49,572 bases of DNA from Paenibacillus glycanilyticus NBRC 16618 (GCF_004000805.1 NZ_BILY01000047.1:1-49572); one strand, 5' to 3'. Positions 7,989 to 15,659 are shown, counted from the first letter of the stretch. Translations and numbers: made by a program. The notes: generated by a model not told the origin, from the sequence alone.

Positions 7989-8519
7989 ATGCTAAACCTA
8001 AAGATAACCGACAGTGATCTTATAGGAGGCGACCTGGCGTATCTGGATATCGTCTCGCGTTATGCCGCAAGGGGAGTGCTATTCAACGATCATGGACAAG
8101 TTGCGATGATGTATATGGCCGAGCTTGATCTCTACAAGCTGCCCGGCGGAGGAATGGAGGAAGGCGAGTCCCCCGAGGATGCTTTTGTACGGGAAATAAA
8201 AGAGGAGACCGGTTGCGAAGCGGATGTAATCTGCAAGCTTGGCTTTGTGGAGGAGCATAAGAATCGGAACGGGTTTCTGCAGCATTCGCATTGTTATCTG
8301 GCAAAAGCGCGGCATGGCGCGGGTGAGGCTGTTCTCACCGAAGCCGAAGAACAGCTCGGAATGTCCGTTCAATGGCTGTCTGCCGCACAAGCGCTGGATA
8401 TTATGGAAAAAGCAGTGGCGGGCGGCGGCGATAATCACGCCAAGCTTTTTATGCTGATGCGCGACCGGATTATTCTGAAAGAAGCTGCGAAGTTCATGGA
8501 GAGAGAAGGCTTTTTATAA
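7989..8519 (+). CDS. Nudix hydrolase
   Basis: This 176-residue protein has a complete Nudix box at residues 54-76: Gly54, Glu60, Arg68-Glu69, Glu72-Glu73 and Gly75 match GX5EX7REUXEEXGU. Nudix enzymes use divalent metal to hydrolyse nucleoside diphosphates linked to another group; the residues here give no substrate clue. It starts 6 bp after the preceding stop, with AAAAAGGAGAT as ribosome binding site, so the two genes are probably one transcript. The 3' end overlaps its own terminator hairpin. Confidence 0.9.
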   Translation: MLNLKITDSDLIGGDLAYLDIVSRYAARGVLFNDHGQVAMMYMAELDLYKLPGGGMEEGESPEDAFVREIKEETGCEADVICKLGFVEEHKNRNGFLQHSHCYLAKARHGAGEAVLTEAEEQLGMSVQWLSAAQALDIMEKAVAGGGDNHAKLFMLMRDRIILKEAAKFMEREGFL

Positions 8520-8528
8520 GCCTTTTTT
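8506..8528 (+). terminator. Terminator overlapping the Nudix stop codon
   Basis: A 7-bp stem AAGGCTT / AAGCCTT with a 5-nt loop containing part of the last codons and TAA is followed by TTTT. Confidence 0.6.
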
Positions 8529-8639
8529 CCAATATATACTTTATTGAAATTGCCTATGAAGATTATTGTTTTTATATATTATTCAAATAGGCTTCTTGGT
8601 TATATGATGGATTAAATATAAAAAAGGGGAGAGGGATTA

Positions 8640-9206
8640 ATGATGAACAAGTCCATCTATGACATTCAGGTTAATGAGATAAATGGGGAGTCTATTCATC
8701 TGTCTGCTTTTTACGGCAGGGTTCTTCTAATCGTAAACACAGCAAGCCAATGCGGCTATTCCAAGCAGTTCGAAGGCCTGCAGCATTTGTACGAAAAATA
8801 TTGGATGCACGGCTTCGAAATACTGGGTTTCCCGTGCAATCAGTTCAACGGCAAAGAGCCCGGGAGCAATGCGGAGGTGGAAGAGCATTGCCGGCGCAAT
8901 GCCGGAGTAACCTTCTCGCTGTTCGAAAAGGTAGAGATCCGCGGTGAATCCGTTCATCCTCTCTTTCAGTATTTGACGGAGCAGGCGCCTTTCGGGGGCT
9001 TTGACGCGGATAATTCCGATGAGCTGTGGATGAAGAATTTTCTCCAGCAGAATCATCCGGACCTATATGAAGGCGACGGCGTAAAGTGGAATTTCTCCAA
9101 GTTCCTTGTTAACCGGGAAGGTAAGGTTATCGCCCGATTCGAACCTACGACGCAGCCAGCCGATTTGGAACTGGCCATCGAGGAGGCATTATCCTCGGAG
9201 CAATAA
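8640..9206 (+). CDS. Thiol-type glutathione peroxidase
   Basis: This 188-residue cytoplasmic peroxidase reduces hydroperoxides, in this group normally with thioredoxin. The catalytic set is visible: peroxidatic Cys38 (TASQCGYS), Gln68 (GFPCNQFNG) and Trp150-Asn151 (VKWNFSKF). Cys84 (EEHCRRNAGVTF) sits where the resolving Cys of thioredoxin-dependent members lies. At 188 residues it is longer than the usual 158-165, because of an insertion of roughly 25 residues before Trp150 (about 118-146). The ATG at 8640 has AAAAGGGGAGAGGG upstream; ATG 8643 is equally possible. It appears monocistronic; no convincing PerR or SigB site was found. Confidence 0.92.
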   Translation: MMNKSIYDIQVNEINGESIHLSAFYGRVLLIVNTASQCGYSKQFEGLQHLYEKYWMHGFEILGFPCNQFNGKEPGSNAEVEEHCRRNAGVTFSLFEKVEIRGESVHPLFQYLTEQAPFGGFDADNSDELWMKNFLQQNHPDLYEGDGVKWNFSKFLVNREGKVIARFEPTTQPADLELAIEEALSSEQ

Positions 9207-9297
9207 GTCTAATTATTGCGAAAATAGTAAAGAGGCAGGATAAACATGCGTCCCGGAGAAGTTTCTCTGTAGGAAAAATTTGAGGGAGGCATTCGCA

Positions 9298-9714
9298 TTG
9301 AGCAAGCTTTTGAAGGTAGCTATGGCGGTTACGGCTGTTTTTGCGCTGCTTATGCAACCGGTCTCGGCTTCGGACAAAACAACCAAATTCAAAGTAACGC
9401 TTGTCAGCGTGGAGCTGGTCGAGAATAACCATGTCGGTAACGAGTGGTTGACTAAGGCTTACGTGAACGGCAAGGAAGTACAAAAAAACAAAAGTATCAC
9501 CCTGAGCTTGAAATCGACGGACAGCATTAAGCTGAAGGCATATGCCGAAGAGCAGGATAAAATTCCCGATAGCAATTCAGCCAATGATACGGTAAAAGCA
9601 TCTTCTATTACAAAAACCGTCAATAAAGCGTTGAAGGTCGTTGTGACGGAGAACCGCGGCAGGTATTCGGGGAATACGGCCGAGTGGAAGTTTACCTATA
9701 AAATCGAAAAGTAA
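9298..9714 (+). CDS. Small secreted protein of unknown function
   Basis: The 138-residue product starts at the TTG at 9298, with GAGGGAGG 8 bp upstream. The N terminus is a clear Sec signal peptide (MSKLLKV..., hydrophobic core to about residue 20, probable cleavage after PVSA near 24). The mature part is about 114 residues, rich in Lys/Thr/Val with alternating beta-strand-like patterns and no cysteine. No family is recognised. It is followed by its own terminator, so it is probably monocistronic or co-transcribed with the peroxidase 91 bp upstream. Confidence 0.72.
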   Translation: MSKLLKVAMAVTAVFALLMQPVSASDKTTKFKVTLVSVELVENNHVGNEWLTKAYVNGKEVQKNKSITLSLKSTDSIKLKAYAEEQDKIPDSNSANDTVKASSITKTVNKALKVVVTENRGRYSGNTAEWKFTYKIEK

Positions 9715-9720
9715 TCCGTC

Positions 9721-9758
9721 AGCCGATGCTTCCCAAGAAGTTTCGGCTTCTATTTTTT
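9721..9758 (+). terminator. Terminator of the small secreted protein gene
   Basis: The stem AGCCGA / TCGGCT is extended by CTT/AAG across a small mismatch, and is followed by CTATTTTTT. Confidence 0.7.
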
Positions 9759-10470
9759 AGCGCTCAAACCTTGCCTTAAATTGCTCGTAGTCTCCGTTAA
9801 AAACGTTAATATCGACGTACGAGTCGATGCCTGGGATATGACCCCGGTTGTTGTATTGCCAGAATAACCAGCTGCGGTCACCTCGTAAACGCGGATGCTT
9901 GACGATATCCCTGATCCAGATTTCGTAATCCTTGAAGCTGCCTGCTATATAGGTATTAAAAGTATCGTAAGTGACATACAAGATAGGCTTCTGCTTATAA
10001 TGCTCCTCCAGATGGCTGGAGAGGATGGTCAGTTCCCGCTGAATGAGGGCGACATCCTTATCAAGAGCAATCTCGATATCGATAACAGGCGGGAGATTGG
10101 CGGACTCATTGGGTACCTCTTCGATAAAATGCGCCGCCTGCTGGGCGCCGGTGCTTTGCGTCGTGAAAAAATGATAAGCGCCGATCCTCATCCCTTGGCT
10201 TCTGGCTTGCTCCCAATTCGATTTGAAGTCCTTATCCGTCATATCCTTTCCTTCGGTTGCCTTGATATAGACGAACCGCCATTTGCCGCTGCCGGCAACC
10301 TTGCCCCAATCAATCTCGCCCTGATAGTGGGACACATCGATTCCCCGAACCTTGTATTTAGACGCGAACAGGTTGTTATGCCAAATGATGCCCTTATATT
10401 CCAATACACCGGCGATCACGAAGAGCAGCAGTATACATGCGGTGCTTATCTGCCATCTTTTTAGCTTCAT
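9757..10470 (-). CDS. Membrane-anchored GH25 lysozyme-like muramidase
   Basis: This 237-residue protein has an N-terminal membrane anchor (about residues 9-28) and a full glycoside hydrolase family 25 domain. The family cuts beta-1,4 MurNAc-GlcNAc bonds of peptidoglycan. Visible catalytic motifs are RGIDVSHYQG with Asp45 and VIDIE with Asp131 and Glu133; the C-terminal WQY motif (LFWQYNN) is also present. The ATG at 10470 has AAAGGA 9 bp upstream; an in-frame GTG at 10476 falls inside the ribosome binding site region. With only one anchor, the enzyme should face the wall. It is a single leftward gene, divergent from the riboswitch-controlled gene. Confidence 0.9.
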   Translation of the reverse strand: MKLKRWQISTACILLLFVIAGVLEYKGIIWHNNLFASKYKVRGIDVSHYQGEIDWGKVAGSGKWRFVYIKATEGKDMTDKDFKSNWEQARSQGMRIGAYHFFTTQSTGAQQAAHFIEEVPNESANLPPVIDIEIALDKDVALIQRELTILSSHLEEHYKQKPILYVTYDTFNTYIAGSFKDYEIWIRDIVKHPRLRGDRSWLFWQYNNRGHIPGIDSYVDINVFNGDYEQFKARFER

Positions 10471-10564
10471 AGCCACCTATCCTTTGTTCCTGCCCTTAAT
10501 TTTACTTTGAACATTCCGATACATAGACGTCAGCATGTCCTTATTTGTTTCCGCAAAATTTAAC

Positions 10565-10593
10565 TTGCCCCGCGCATATGCCCGGTTTATGAT
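10565..10593 (+). promoter_or_regulatory. Sigma-A type promoter of the ZTP riboswitch transcript
   Basis: TTGCCC at 10565-10570, a 17-bp spacer and TATGAT at 10588-10593 place the transcription start around 10600, a few bases before the riboswitch aptamer. Confidence 0.6.
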
Positions 10594-10607
10594 AAAAGTA
10601 AATATAT

Positions 10608-10677
10608 GGTATGTGCAACTGGCGTAAACGTGGAGAACCACGAGGGAGCACATATGTCATGAGCCGTACGCCTGGGC
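10608..10677 (+). ncRNA. ZTP (pfl) riboswitch aptamer
   Basis: The sequence fits the ZMP/ZTP riboswitch plan. The outer stem pairs TATGTGC with GCACATA. It is followed by the conserved ACTGGCG, then the hairpin CGTGG-AGAA-CCACG, then GGGAGCAC, and finally the signature CCGTACGCCTGGGC. The GGCG of the first conserved strand can pair with the CGCC of the last to form the known pseudoknot. It senses the purine intermediates ZMP/ZTP, which accumulate when 10-formyl-tetrahydrofolate is short. A terminator hairpin follows immediately, so ligand binding should permit read-through into the DJ-1/PfpI gene. Confidence 0.9.
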
Positions 10678-10717
10678 AGAGTATCGTTTCTCTTCAAGAG
10701 AGGCGATGCTCTTTTTT
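10678..10717 (+). terminator. Riboswitch expression-platform terminator
   Basis: A 16-bp stem with a few mismatches or wobbles (AGAGTATCG...CGATGCTCT, inner TCTCT/AGAGA) is followed by a T6 run at 10712-10717. It starts one base after the aptamer's last conserved GGGC, so aptamer folding and terminator formation can compete. Confidence 0.85.
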
Positions 10718-10736
10718 ATTGGGGAGGATGAAGCGG

Positions 10737-11336
10737 ATGCAGAAGAGAAGGAATGTAGCTATTCTGATCTATGACAACGTTGAAGTGCTGGACTTTACGG
10801 GACCGTTTGAAGTGTTTATTACGGGCAGCAATCGCGGGCAGGATTTCCATGTGTTCACCGTGGCGGAGAATAACAGTCCCGTTACGGCCTTAGGCAATCT
10901 GAGCGTCAATCCGGCCTATGCCATTCACGACTGTCCCAAGCCCGATATCGTGCTTATTCCCGGCGGCTGGGGCTCCCGTCAGGAAATGCACAACAAGGTG
11001 CTGACCGATTGGATCAGGAAATGCACTGACGAGTCGGAGCTGCTGCTATCCGTCTGCACGGGCGCGCTGCTCCTTGCGAAGGCTGGAGTGCTGGAAGGGC
11101 TGAAGCTGACGACGAATCGTCTTGCAACCGAGGAGTTAAGGCAGGTCGCTCCGGCATCCGCCGAAATATCCGAGACCGCCAGATATGTGGATAACGGAAA
11201 AATAATAATGTCTGCCGGCATTTCGGCCGGCATAGACATGTCACTCTATGTCATCAGCCGCCTTCTTGGCGAGGAGAGAGCCCTGCATACCGCAAAACTA
11301 ATGGAATACGATTGGGTGCCGAAAGAGCATTCCTGA
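10737..11336 (+). CDS. DJ-1/PfpI family protein (class I glutamine amidotransferase-like)
   Basis: The 199-residue protein has the DJ-1/PfpI fold with nucleophile Cys107 in the elbow SVCTGALLLAKAG, acidic Glu25 in FTGPFEVF, and IPGGWGSR. It resembles the isonitrile-hydratase-like or AraC-type regulator sensor-domain subgroup. Members act as hydratases, glyoxalases or deglycases, and the exact reaction cannot be read here. GGGGAGG at 10721-10727 has ideal spacing to the ATG at 10737; the ATG at 10728 abuts it. Its most informative context is the ZTP riboswitch and terminator directly upstream, which link expression to folate/purine stress. It ends at its own terminator, so it is the only gene controlled. 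Confidence 0.88.
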   Translation: MQKRRNVAILIYDNVEVLDFTGPFEVFITGSNRGQDFHVFTVAENNSPVTALGNLSVNPAYAIHDCPKPDIVLIPGGWGSRQEMHNKVLTDWIRKCTDESELLLSVCTGALLLAKAGVLEGLKLTTNRLATEELRQVAPASAEISETARYVDNGKIIMSAGISAGIDMSLYVISRLLGEERALHTAKLMEYDWVPKEHS

Positions 11337-11367
11337 TGCACTTTGGCAATGATGAAAGAAACCTATC

Positions 11368-11403
11368 AGAGCATGTCGAGATTCTCGGCATGTTCTTTTT
11401 TTT
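11368..11403 (+). terminator. Terminator of the DJ-1/PfpI gene
   Basis: The stem AGCATGTCGAG / CTCGGCATGTT (with wobbles) has a 3-nt ATT loop and a T8 run. Confidence 0.85.
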
Positions 11404-11433
11404 GTGAGATTTGTTTTGATAAATTTTCCATAA

Positions 11434-11501
11434 ACTATATTGACAGTCGATATATCGAGACATAATATATAAGCATAAACTATATCGACAGGCGATATAG
11501 T
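11434..11501 (+). promoter_or_regulatory. PadR-gene promoter with two palindromic operators
   Basis: A consensus-like promoter (TTGACA 11440-11445, 17-bp spacer, TAATAT 11463-11468) is overlapped by operator 1 (11434-11456, ACTATATTG-N5-CGATATATC). Operator 2 (11479-11501) is a perfect palindrome ACTATATCG-N5-CGATATAGT just downstream of the -10, with centres 45 bp apart. This is the layout expected for autorepression by the PadR protein encoded 26 bp downstream. Confidence 0.75.
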
Positions 11502-11526
11502 TCGAGTGGTGGGAGGATGATAAGAC

Positions 11527-11856
11527 ATGAAAGAGATGCTGCCGCTTACCGAGGCGTTTTATTATATCCTGATCGTTCTCTATACGGAGCCATCACATGG
11601 ATACGGCATTATGCAGGATACCGAGAAGAGGAGCGGCGGGCGCGTAAAGCTTGGTGCAGGCACTTTATATACGGCGCTTAATACCTTGCTGGGCAAAGGG
11701 CTGATTGAGCAATATCCCGTTCCGGAGGGAGCGGACTCGCGCCGCAAAATGTATGCCATTACGGAGAACGGCATGCTGGTAGTCGAAGCGGAGATCGCAA
11801 GACTGGAAGAGCTTCTGAACGTAGGGCGGCAAGCTCTGATTACGAAGAAAGGGTGA
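11527..11856 (+). CDS. PadR family transcriptional repressor
   Basis: The 109-residue protein has a PadR-type winged helix: EAFYYILIVLYTEPSHGYGI, then the wing GAGTLYTALNTLLGKGLIEQ and the SRRKMYAITENG beta-hairpin, ending in a short C-terminal dimerisation helix (PadR-s1 group). The gene is preceded by two copies of an ACTATAT-type palindrome over its promoter, so it is very probably autoregulated. The downstream DUF2812 gene begins 5 bp after the stop; PadR/DUF2812 pairs are common in Firmicutes and usually respond to membrane-active or aromatic compounds. The ligand is unknown. Confidence 0.92.
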   Translation: MKEMLPLTEAFYYILIVLYTEPSHGYGIMQDTEKRSGGRVKLGAGTLYTALNTLLGKGLIEQYPVPEGADSRRKMYAITENGMLVVEAEIARLEELLNVGRQALITKKG

Positions 11857-11861
11857 GGCGG

Positions 11862-12419
11862 ATGAGCGACAAGCTGATTAAGCGGCGCCGGCTGACGATG
11901 AGCTGGAACTTTGAGAAGGAAGAGCAATGGCTTAACGAGATGTCCCGTGACGGAATGCATTTCAAGAAGGCGAGTATGGCAAGCAGCTTCTTCGCGAAGG
12001 ATGAATCGGTCCGGTATACGTACAGACTGGATTACCAGACCGGGCAAAAACTTGGAAGCAGCAAGTTTCAGGAGTATATTGATTTGTATCAGGACGCAGG
12101 CTGGGAGTATGTCAGCTCTTACGGCTCGCTCTGGCATTATTTTCGCAGGGAATGGCAGCCCGGGGAGGAGCCTCGGCTCTATACGGACCGCGACTCCTTG
12201 ATTCAGCTGTACAAAAGACTGCAAGGGGTTATGGCCGTAATGATGCTCGTTAACCTCGTAATCATGCTTGCCAATATGGTTAATCTGCGGAACTTCTTCA
12301 GCGGCGACAGGTTGTGGACGATAGGCCTGCCGGTGACCGTTCTTTATCTTCTCCTGTTCGGCGTATTGGGGTATGGCTGCTGGAGGATGCAGAAGAAAGT
12401 AAACGCGCTTAAACTTTAA
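11862..12419 (+). CDS. DUF2812 membrane protein, partner of PadR
   Basis: About 185 residues. The N-terminal soluble DUF2812 domain (WNFEKEEQWLNEMSRDGMHF, then YTYRLDYQ and GWEYVSSYGSLWHYF) is followed by two transmembrane helices (about 120-140 and 153-173). The function of DUF2812 is not established; it nearly always sits beside a PadR gene, as here, and may signal membrane stress. The ATG at 11862 has GTGAGG just upstream; an in-frame GTG at 11853 overlaps the PadR stop and would add three residues. Confidence 0.85.
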   Translation: MSDKLIKRRRLTMSWNFEKEEQWLNEMSRDGMHFKKASMASSFFAKDESVRYTYRLDYQTGQKLGSSKFQEYIDLYQDAGWEYVSSYGSLWHYFRREWQPGEEPRLYTDRDSLIQLYKRLQGVMAVMMLVNLVIMLANMVNLRNFFSGDRLWTIGLPVTVLYLLLFGVLGYGCWRMQKKVNALKL

Positions 12420-12447
12420 CCTGGATAACTGAAGGAGCAAATCTGCT

Positions 12448-13350
12448 ATGAGAAAAAATCAATTGGGCGGTTCTGAATTATACGTAGGGGAGATTGGACT
12501 TGGCTGCATGTCGCTGGGTACGGATGAAGAAAAGGCCATTTCCCTTGTTCATGAAGCCTTGGAGAGGGGAGTAACCCTGCTGGATACAGCCGATCTGTAT
12601 GACAGCGGCCGGAACGAAGAGCTTGTCGGCAAGGCCATCCGGGGACGCCGTGAGCAGGTGGTGCTGGCGACCAAGGTCGGCAACCGGAGAATAGCCGGAC
12701 AGGAGGGCTGGGCTTGGGATCCGTCGAAGGCTTATATTTTATCCGCCGTGAAAGACAGCCTTAGACGGCTGGGAACGGACTACATCGATCTGTACCAGCT
12801 GCACGGCGGGACGATCGAGGATCCGATTGACGAGACAATCGAAGCGTTCGAGCAATTGAAGCGAGAGGGCGTAATCCGGGAATACGGCATTTCCTCGATC
12901 CGTCCGAATGTCATTCGGGAGTATGCTTCGCGGTCTTCCATCGTTAGCGTTATGAATCAGTATAGCATCGTGGACCGGCGGGCAGAGGAAACGGTGCTCC
13001 CGTTGCTGGAAGAAAAGGGGCTAAGCCTGATCGCGCGTGGGCCTGTTGCAAGCGGCGCGCTTGCGGCAAACCGCCAGCCGTCCAAAGGCGTGCTGGACTA
13101 TGAGCTCGATGAGCTTCTTGAGCTTCGCAGGCAATTGGAGCAGCTGACATCGGAAGGACGGAGCCTGTCGCAGCTGGCGATTCGCTATTCCCTTAGCCAT
13201 CCCGCTGTAGCCGTGGCGATTCCGGGAGCAAGCTCCCGCGAGCAGCTTCTGCAAAATATATCCGCGGCGGATATTTCGCCATTAACGGACGAAGAAGTAC
13301 AGCTTATTCGCCGCTTAAGCAAAGCAAGCGTGTACAAGGTTCACCGCTAA
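12448..13350 (+). CDS. Aldo/keto reductase
   Basis: A 300-residue NAD(P)H-dependent (alpha/beta)8 barrel oxidoreductase with the complete catalytic tetrad Asp46, Tyr51, Lys76 and His119 (LLDTADLYDSG, LATKVG, YQLHGG). The cofactor-binding end is IPGASSREQLLQNI. This is the YajO/YccK-like general AKR group acting on aldehydes or ketones; the substrate is not predictable. The RBS GAAGGAG is present and the gene is 28 bp after the DUF2812 stop, so it may be read from the PadR promoter. Confidence 0.9.
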   Translation: MRKNQLGGSELYVGEIGLGCMSLGTDEEKAISLVHEALERGVTLLDTADLYDSGRNEELVGKAIRGRREQVVLATKVGNRRIAGQEGWAWDPSKAYILSAVKDSLRRLGTDYIDLYQLHGGTIEDPIDETIEAFEQLKREGVIREYGISSIRPNVIREYASRSSIVSVMNQYSIVDRRAEETVLPLLEEKGLSLIARGPVASGALAANRQPSKGVLDYELDELLELRRQLEQLTSEGRSLSQLAIRYSLSHPAVAVAIPGASSREQLLQNISAADISPLTDEEVQLIRRLSKASVYKVHR

Positions 13351-13389
13351 GCTAAGCCCGATTCCAAGATCCGGAGGTTGTCAGGCGCA

Positions 13390-14351
13390 ATGGAAAATGC
13401 GAACAAGTACAGGTTGAATGACAAGGAGATCGAAACGATCGTACGGGAGGCTTTTGGACAGGCTTATATTTCGGTTAGCGAGCTAACGGACGGCTGGGCA
13501 AACATGGCTTACTCGATTGTGCTGGGGGATGGACGAAAGACTGTCCTGAAGATTGCGCCTTCCGCGGATAAGCTGGTCATGCGTTACGAGAAGAACATGA
13601 TGCGGACGGAAGTAGAAGCCATGCGCCTCGTCGCGGACACGCCAGGACTTCCTGTTCCGCGAGTCTATGCGTACGATGCTGCTTGTTCGATCATCCCGGC
13701 GGAGTATTTTTTCATGGAGTATATAGAAGGAACGGCAATGAATAAAATAAGGGACTCTCTCTCATTGGAGGAGCGGGAGGCCATCGCACGCGAGCTTGGC
13801 GGCTACAGCCGTTCCATTAATGCCTATAAGAACAGCTTCTTTGGGTCGCTTCAACCGGAGGCCGCAGGAAGGATAACTGGGCGGAAGCGTTTGAGGGTAT
13901 GATGGTGGATGTGCTGGCCGACGGCAAGGATGCGGGCGTCGAGCTGCCGGTATCCTATGCGGAAATCGAGAAGGAAGTGCTTCGCTACAGGGAACTGTTG
14001 GGTGTGGTTAAGGAAGCCTCGCTTATCCATTGGGATTTGTGGGATGGCAACGTGTTTGTCCATGAAGGCAGAATCTCCGGGCTGATCGACTTCGAGCGTG
14101 CCTTCTGGGGCGATCCGCTCAGCGAATTTTATTTCGGACGTTTCGCGAAGAGTACTTTAGGCGCGTTCTGCGAGGGATACGGCATTAACGGCTTAACCGA
14201 GTCCGAGCAGAGAAGACGCGTGTTGTACGATTTCTATCTCGATCTCATCATGGCCATTGAATGCACTTATCGACAATACGAAAGCAAGGATCATATCAAG
14301 TGGGCTTACGAGAATTTTGTAGAGGGCTATAAGCAGCTGCAAGCCCTGTAA
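13390..14351 (+). pseudogene. Frameshifted aminoglycoside phosphotransferase (APH) family gene
   Basis: Two adjacent reading frames together make one APH-family kinase of about 320 residues. The N-terminal half (13390-13902) carries the nucleotide-binding lobe (TDGWANMAYSIVLGDG, VLKIAP). The C-terminal half carries the catalytic loop LIHWDLWDGNVFVHEG (HxDxxxxN) and metal motif LIDFERAFWGDP. Homology passes from one frame to the other around 13857-13880: after FGSLQPEA the continuation is KDNWAEAFEGMM in the -1 frame, consistent with loss of one base. No slippery heptamer is seen, so mutation or a sequencing error is likelier than programmed shifting. If intact it would phosphorylate a small hydroxylated compound. 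The ATG at 13390 is the likely start; a TTG lies at 13378. Confidence 0.82.
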
Positions 14352-14378
14352 AATAGCAAAGCTGATGACGGTAATTGA

Positions 14379-14403
14379 GCCGCCCCCTTTGGGCGGTTTT
14401 TTT
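14379..14403 (+). terminator. Terminator after the APH-family gene
   Basis: The 6-bp GC stem CCGCCC / GGGCGG with a 5-nt loop is followed by a T7 run. Confidence 0.88.
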
Positions 14404-14437
14404 GTGCGTGGGCATAGGGAAAGCAACCGCAAGATGG

Positions 14438-14639
14438 CTTAACGATGTACGAGATCGTTAAGGGGGTTCAATCGGATGCTGGCTTAGTGCCTAACGATGT
14501 GCGATATCGCTAAGATAAAGGGAAAAACGGGAAAACGAAAGTAATCAGCTAAAATCGAAGAGCTTAACGATGCGCGACATCGTTAAGGCGTTAAAATGAT
14601 GCTCCAGTGACATGCTTAGCGATATGCGACATCGTTAAG
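14438..14639. repeat. Family A palindromic repeat cluster 2 (four copies)
   Basis: Copies lie at 14438-14462, 14490-14514, 14563-14587 and 14615-14639, with steps of 52, 73 and 52 bp. The first two steps equal those of cluster 1. Copy 2 (CCTAACGAT...ATCGCTAAG) and copy 4 (CTTAGCGAT...) are slightly degenerate. The 48-bp middle spacer aligns without gaps to the equivalent spacer of cluster 1 at about 27 of 48 positions. The remainder of the 410-bp gene-free stretch 14352-14761 holds only the terminator and an AT-rich leader of the next gene. Confidence 0.9.
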
Positions 14640-14761
14640 GGGCGAGTAGCTCCCGTTAGTAAAAAGAAACCTTTGAAACCAACTGGATTTTACTTGTAAA
14701 ATATGGATAAACAATCATTTGGTAGATTTATATTCGTTTACTGCCAACAGGAGGTTTCTGA

Positions 14762-15238
14762 TTGCTTATCCGCCAACTCCAACAGAACGATCAAGATGTT
14801 GTTATTTCTATGTTTGAAGAATATCCCCTGCAATTTCCGCCTTTCGTTATTGCTAGATATCCCGTAAGGTGGGCGGACTATTTCGCCTCATCTCCTTCTA
14901 GCAGCAGAAGCGATTATTTTGTTGCGGAGGATAAGGGTGAGGTCGTTGGGCACACGGGTTTTATTTTTAACGACGAGGTTGGTCATTACGAGATTGTTGG
15001 CGTTGTTGTTAAGCAGAGTGCGGCACGTAAAGGCGTTGGCCGGGCGCTGCTCAGCGAAATCTGCGATAGACTGAGAGAACTCGGAGAGAAGCAGGTGATT
15101 TTGTATACGCTTGGCCATCCGGGAAATCTGGGGACGATCGATTTTTACAGCAGCATCGGATTTAACTTGGCTAATGAAGAGAAGGACTTTTTTGCAGAAG
15201 GATATGACCGAGTTACTTTTACAAAGAGTTTCATTTAG
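14762..15238 (+). CDS. GNAT family N-acetyltransferase
   Basis: The 158-residue enzyme has the GNAT core: motif A VVVKQSAARKGVGRALLSEI (acetyl-CoA pyrophosphate loop, about residues 80-99), a preceding beta-strand pair VVGHTGFIF/HYEIVGV, and the C-terminal FYSSIGFN motif. It would transfer acetyl from acetyl-CoA to an amine, with the substrate unknown. The start is TTG at 14762, with AGGAGG 7 bp upstream. Its stop codon overlaps the AGGAGG of the next GNAT gene, implying translational coupling. Confidence 0.87.
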   Translation: MLIRQLQQNDQDVVISMFEEYPLQFPPFVIARYPVRWADYFASSPSSSRSDYFVAEDKGEVVGHTGFIFNDEVGHYEIVGVVVKQSAARKGVGRALLSEICDRLRELGEKQVILYTLGHPGNLGTIDFYSSIGFNLANEEKDFFAEGYDRVTFTKSFI

Positions 15239-15251
15239 GAGGCCATTGAAC

Positions 15252-15659
15252 ATGGAGCATCTATATAACAAGTACCGGTTTAGCGACGATAAGTCTCTGC
15301 TTGAGCTGGATATGATTCAAGCCTTTCTGGCGAAGAGTTATTGGGCGAATCAGCGTACAAGGGAGACGATTGAGAAATCGATTCAGAACTCCACGTGCTA
15401 CGGTATTTATTATGAAGATAGGCAAGTAGGCTTTGCCCGGGTCATCACGGATTGGGCTACCGTCTATTATTTGGCTGATGTATATATAGATGAAGAGCAT
15501 CGGGGGCATGGTTTAGGCAAGGAGCTTGTAGGGTGGATCGTGCAGCAATACGAAGGACTGTCGGGGCTGCTCGGTACGCTGGATGCCCATGGACTATATG
15601 AGCAGTTTGGCTTTAAGCGTAATGCCGAGCGGTTTATGGTCAGGAGGCCGGGGTCCTAG
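15252..15659 (+). CDS. GNAT family N-acetyltransferase (short)
   Basis: This 135-residue single-domain GNAT protein has the motif A segment VYIDEEHRGHGLGKELVGWI and the C-terminal LYEQFGFKRN, with the substrate-side N-terminal helix IQAFLAKSYWANQRT. The ATG at 15252 has AGGAGG 9 bp upstream, formed over the previous stop codon; the frame stays open upstream but lacks a start as good. The two GNAT genes are not close paralogues in sequence, so the pair probably acts on different substrates or as a heterodimer. Confidence 0.87.
   Translation: MEHLYNKYRFSDDKSLLELDMIQAFLAKSYWANQRTRETIEKSIQNSTCYGIYYEDRQVGFARVITDWATVYYLADVYIDEEHRGHGLGKELVGWIVQQYEGLSGLLGTLDAHGLYEQFGFKRNAERFMVRRPGS

Noticed and set aside
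8520..8639. PerR or Fur box upstream of the glutathione peroxidase
   Set aside because: The AT-rich sequence gives no acceptable match to TTATAATNATTATAA; GCCTAT/ATAGGC inverted segments are too far apart to judge.
9246..9272. Eight-codon leader peptide (MRPGEVSL) before the small secreted protein
   Set aside because: It has an AGGA 5 bp upstream, but nothing in its codons suggests attenuation and such short frames arise often by chance.
13850..13902. Programmed frameshift in the phosphotransferase
   Set aside because: No slippery heptamer, stimulatory hairpin or internal Shine-Dalgarno at the right distance was seen; mutation or sequencing error is simpler.
14438..14639. Transcription terminators
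   Set aside because: The family A hairpins lack T-runs on either side and lie after an independent terminator at 14379-14403.
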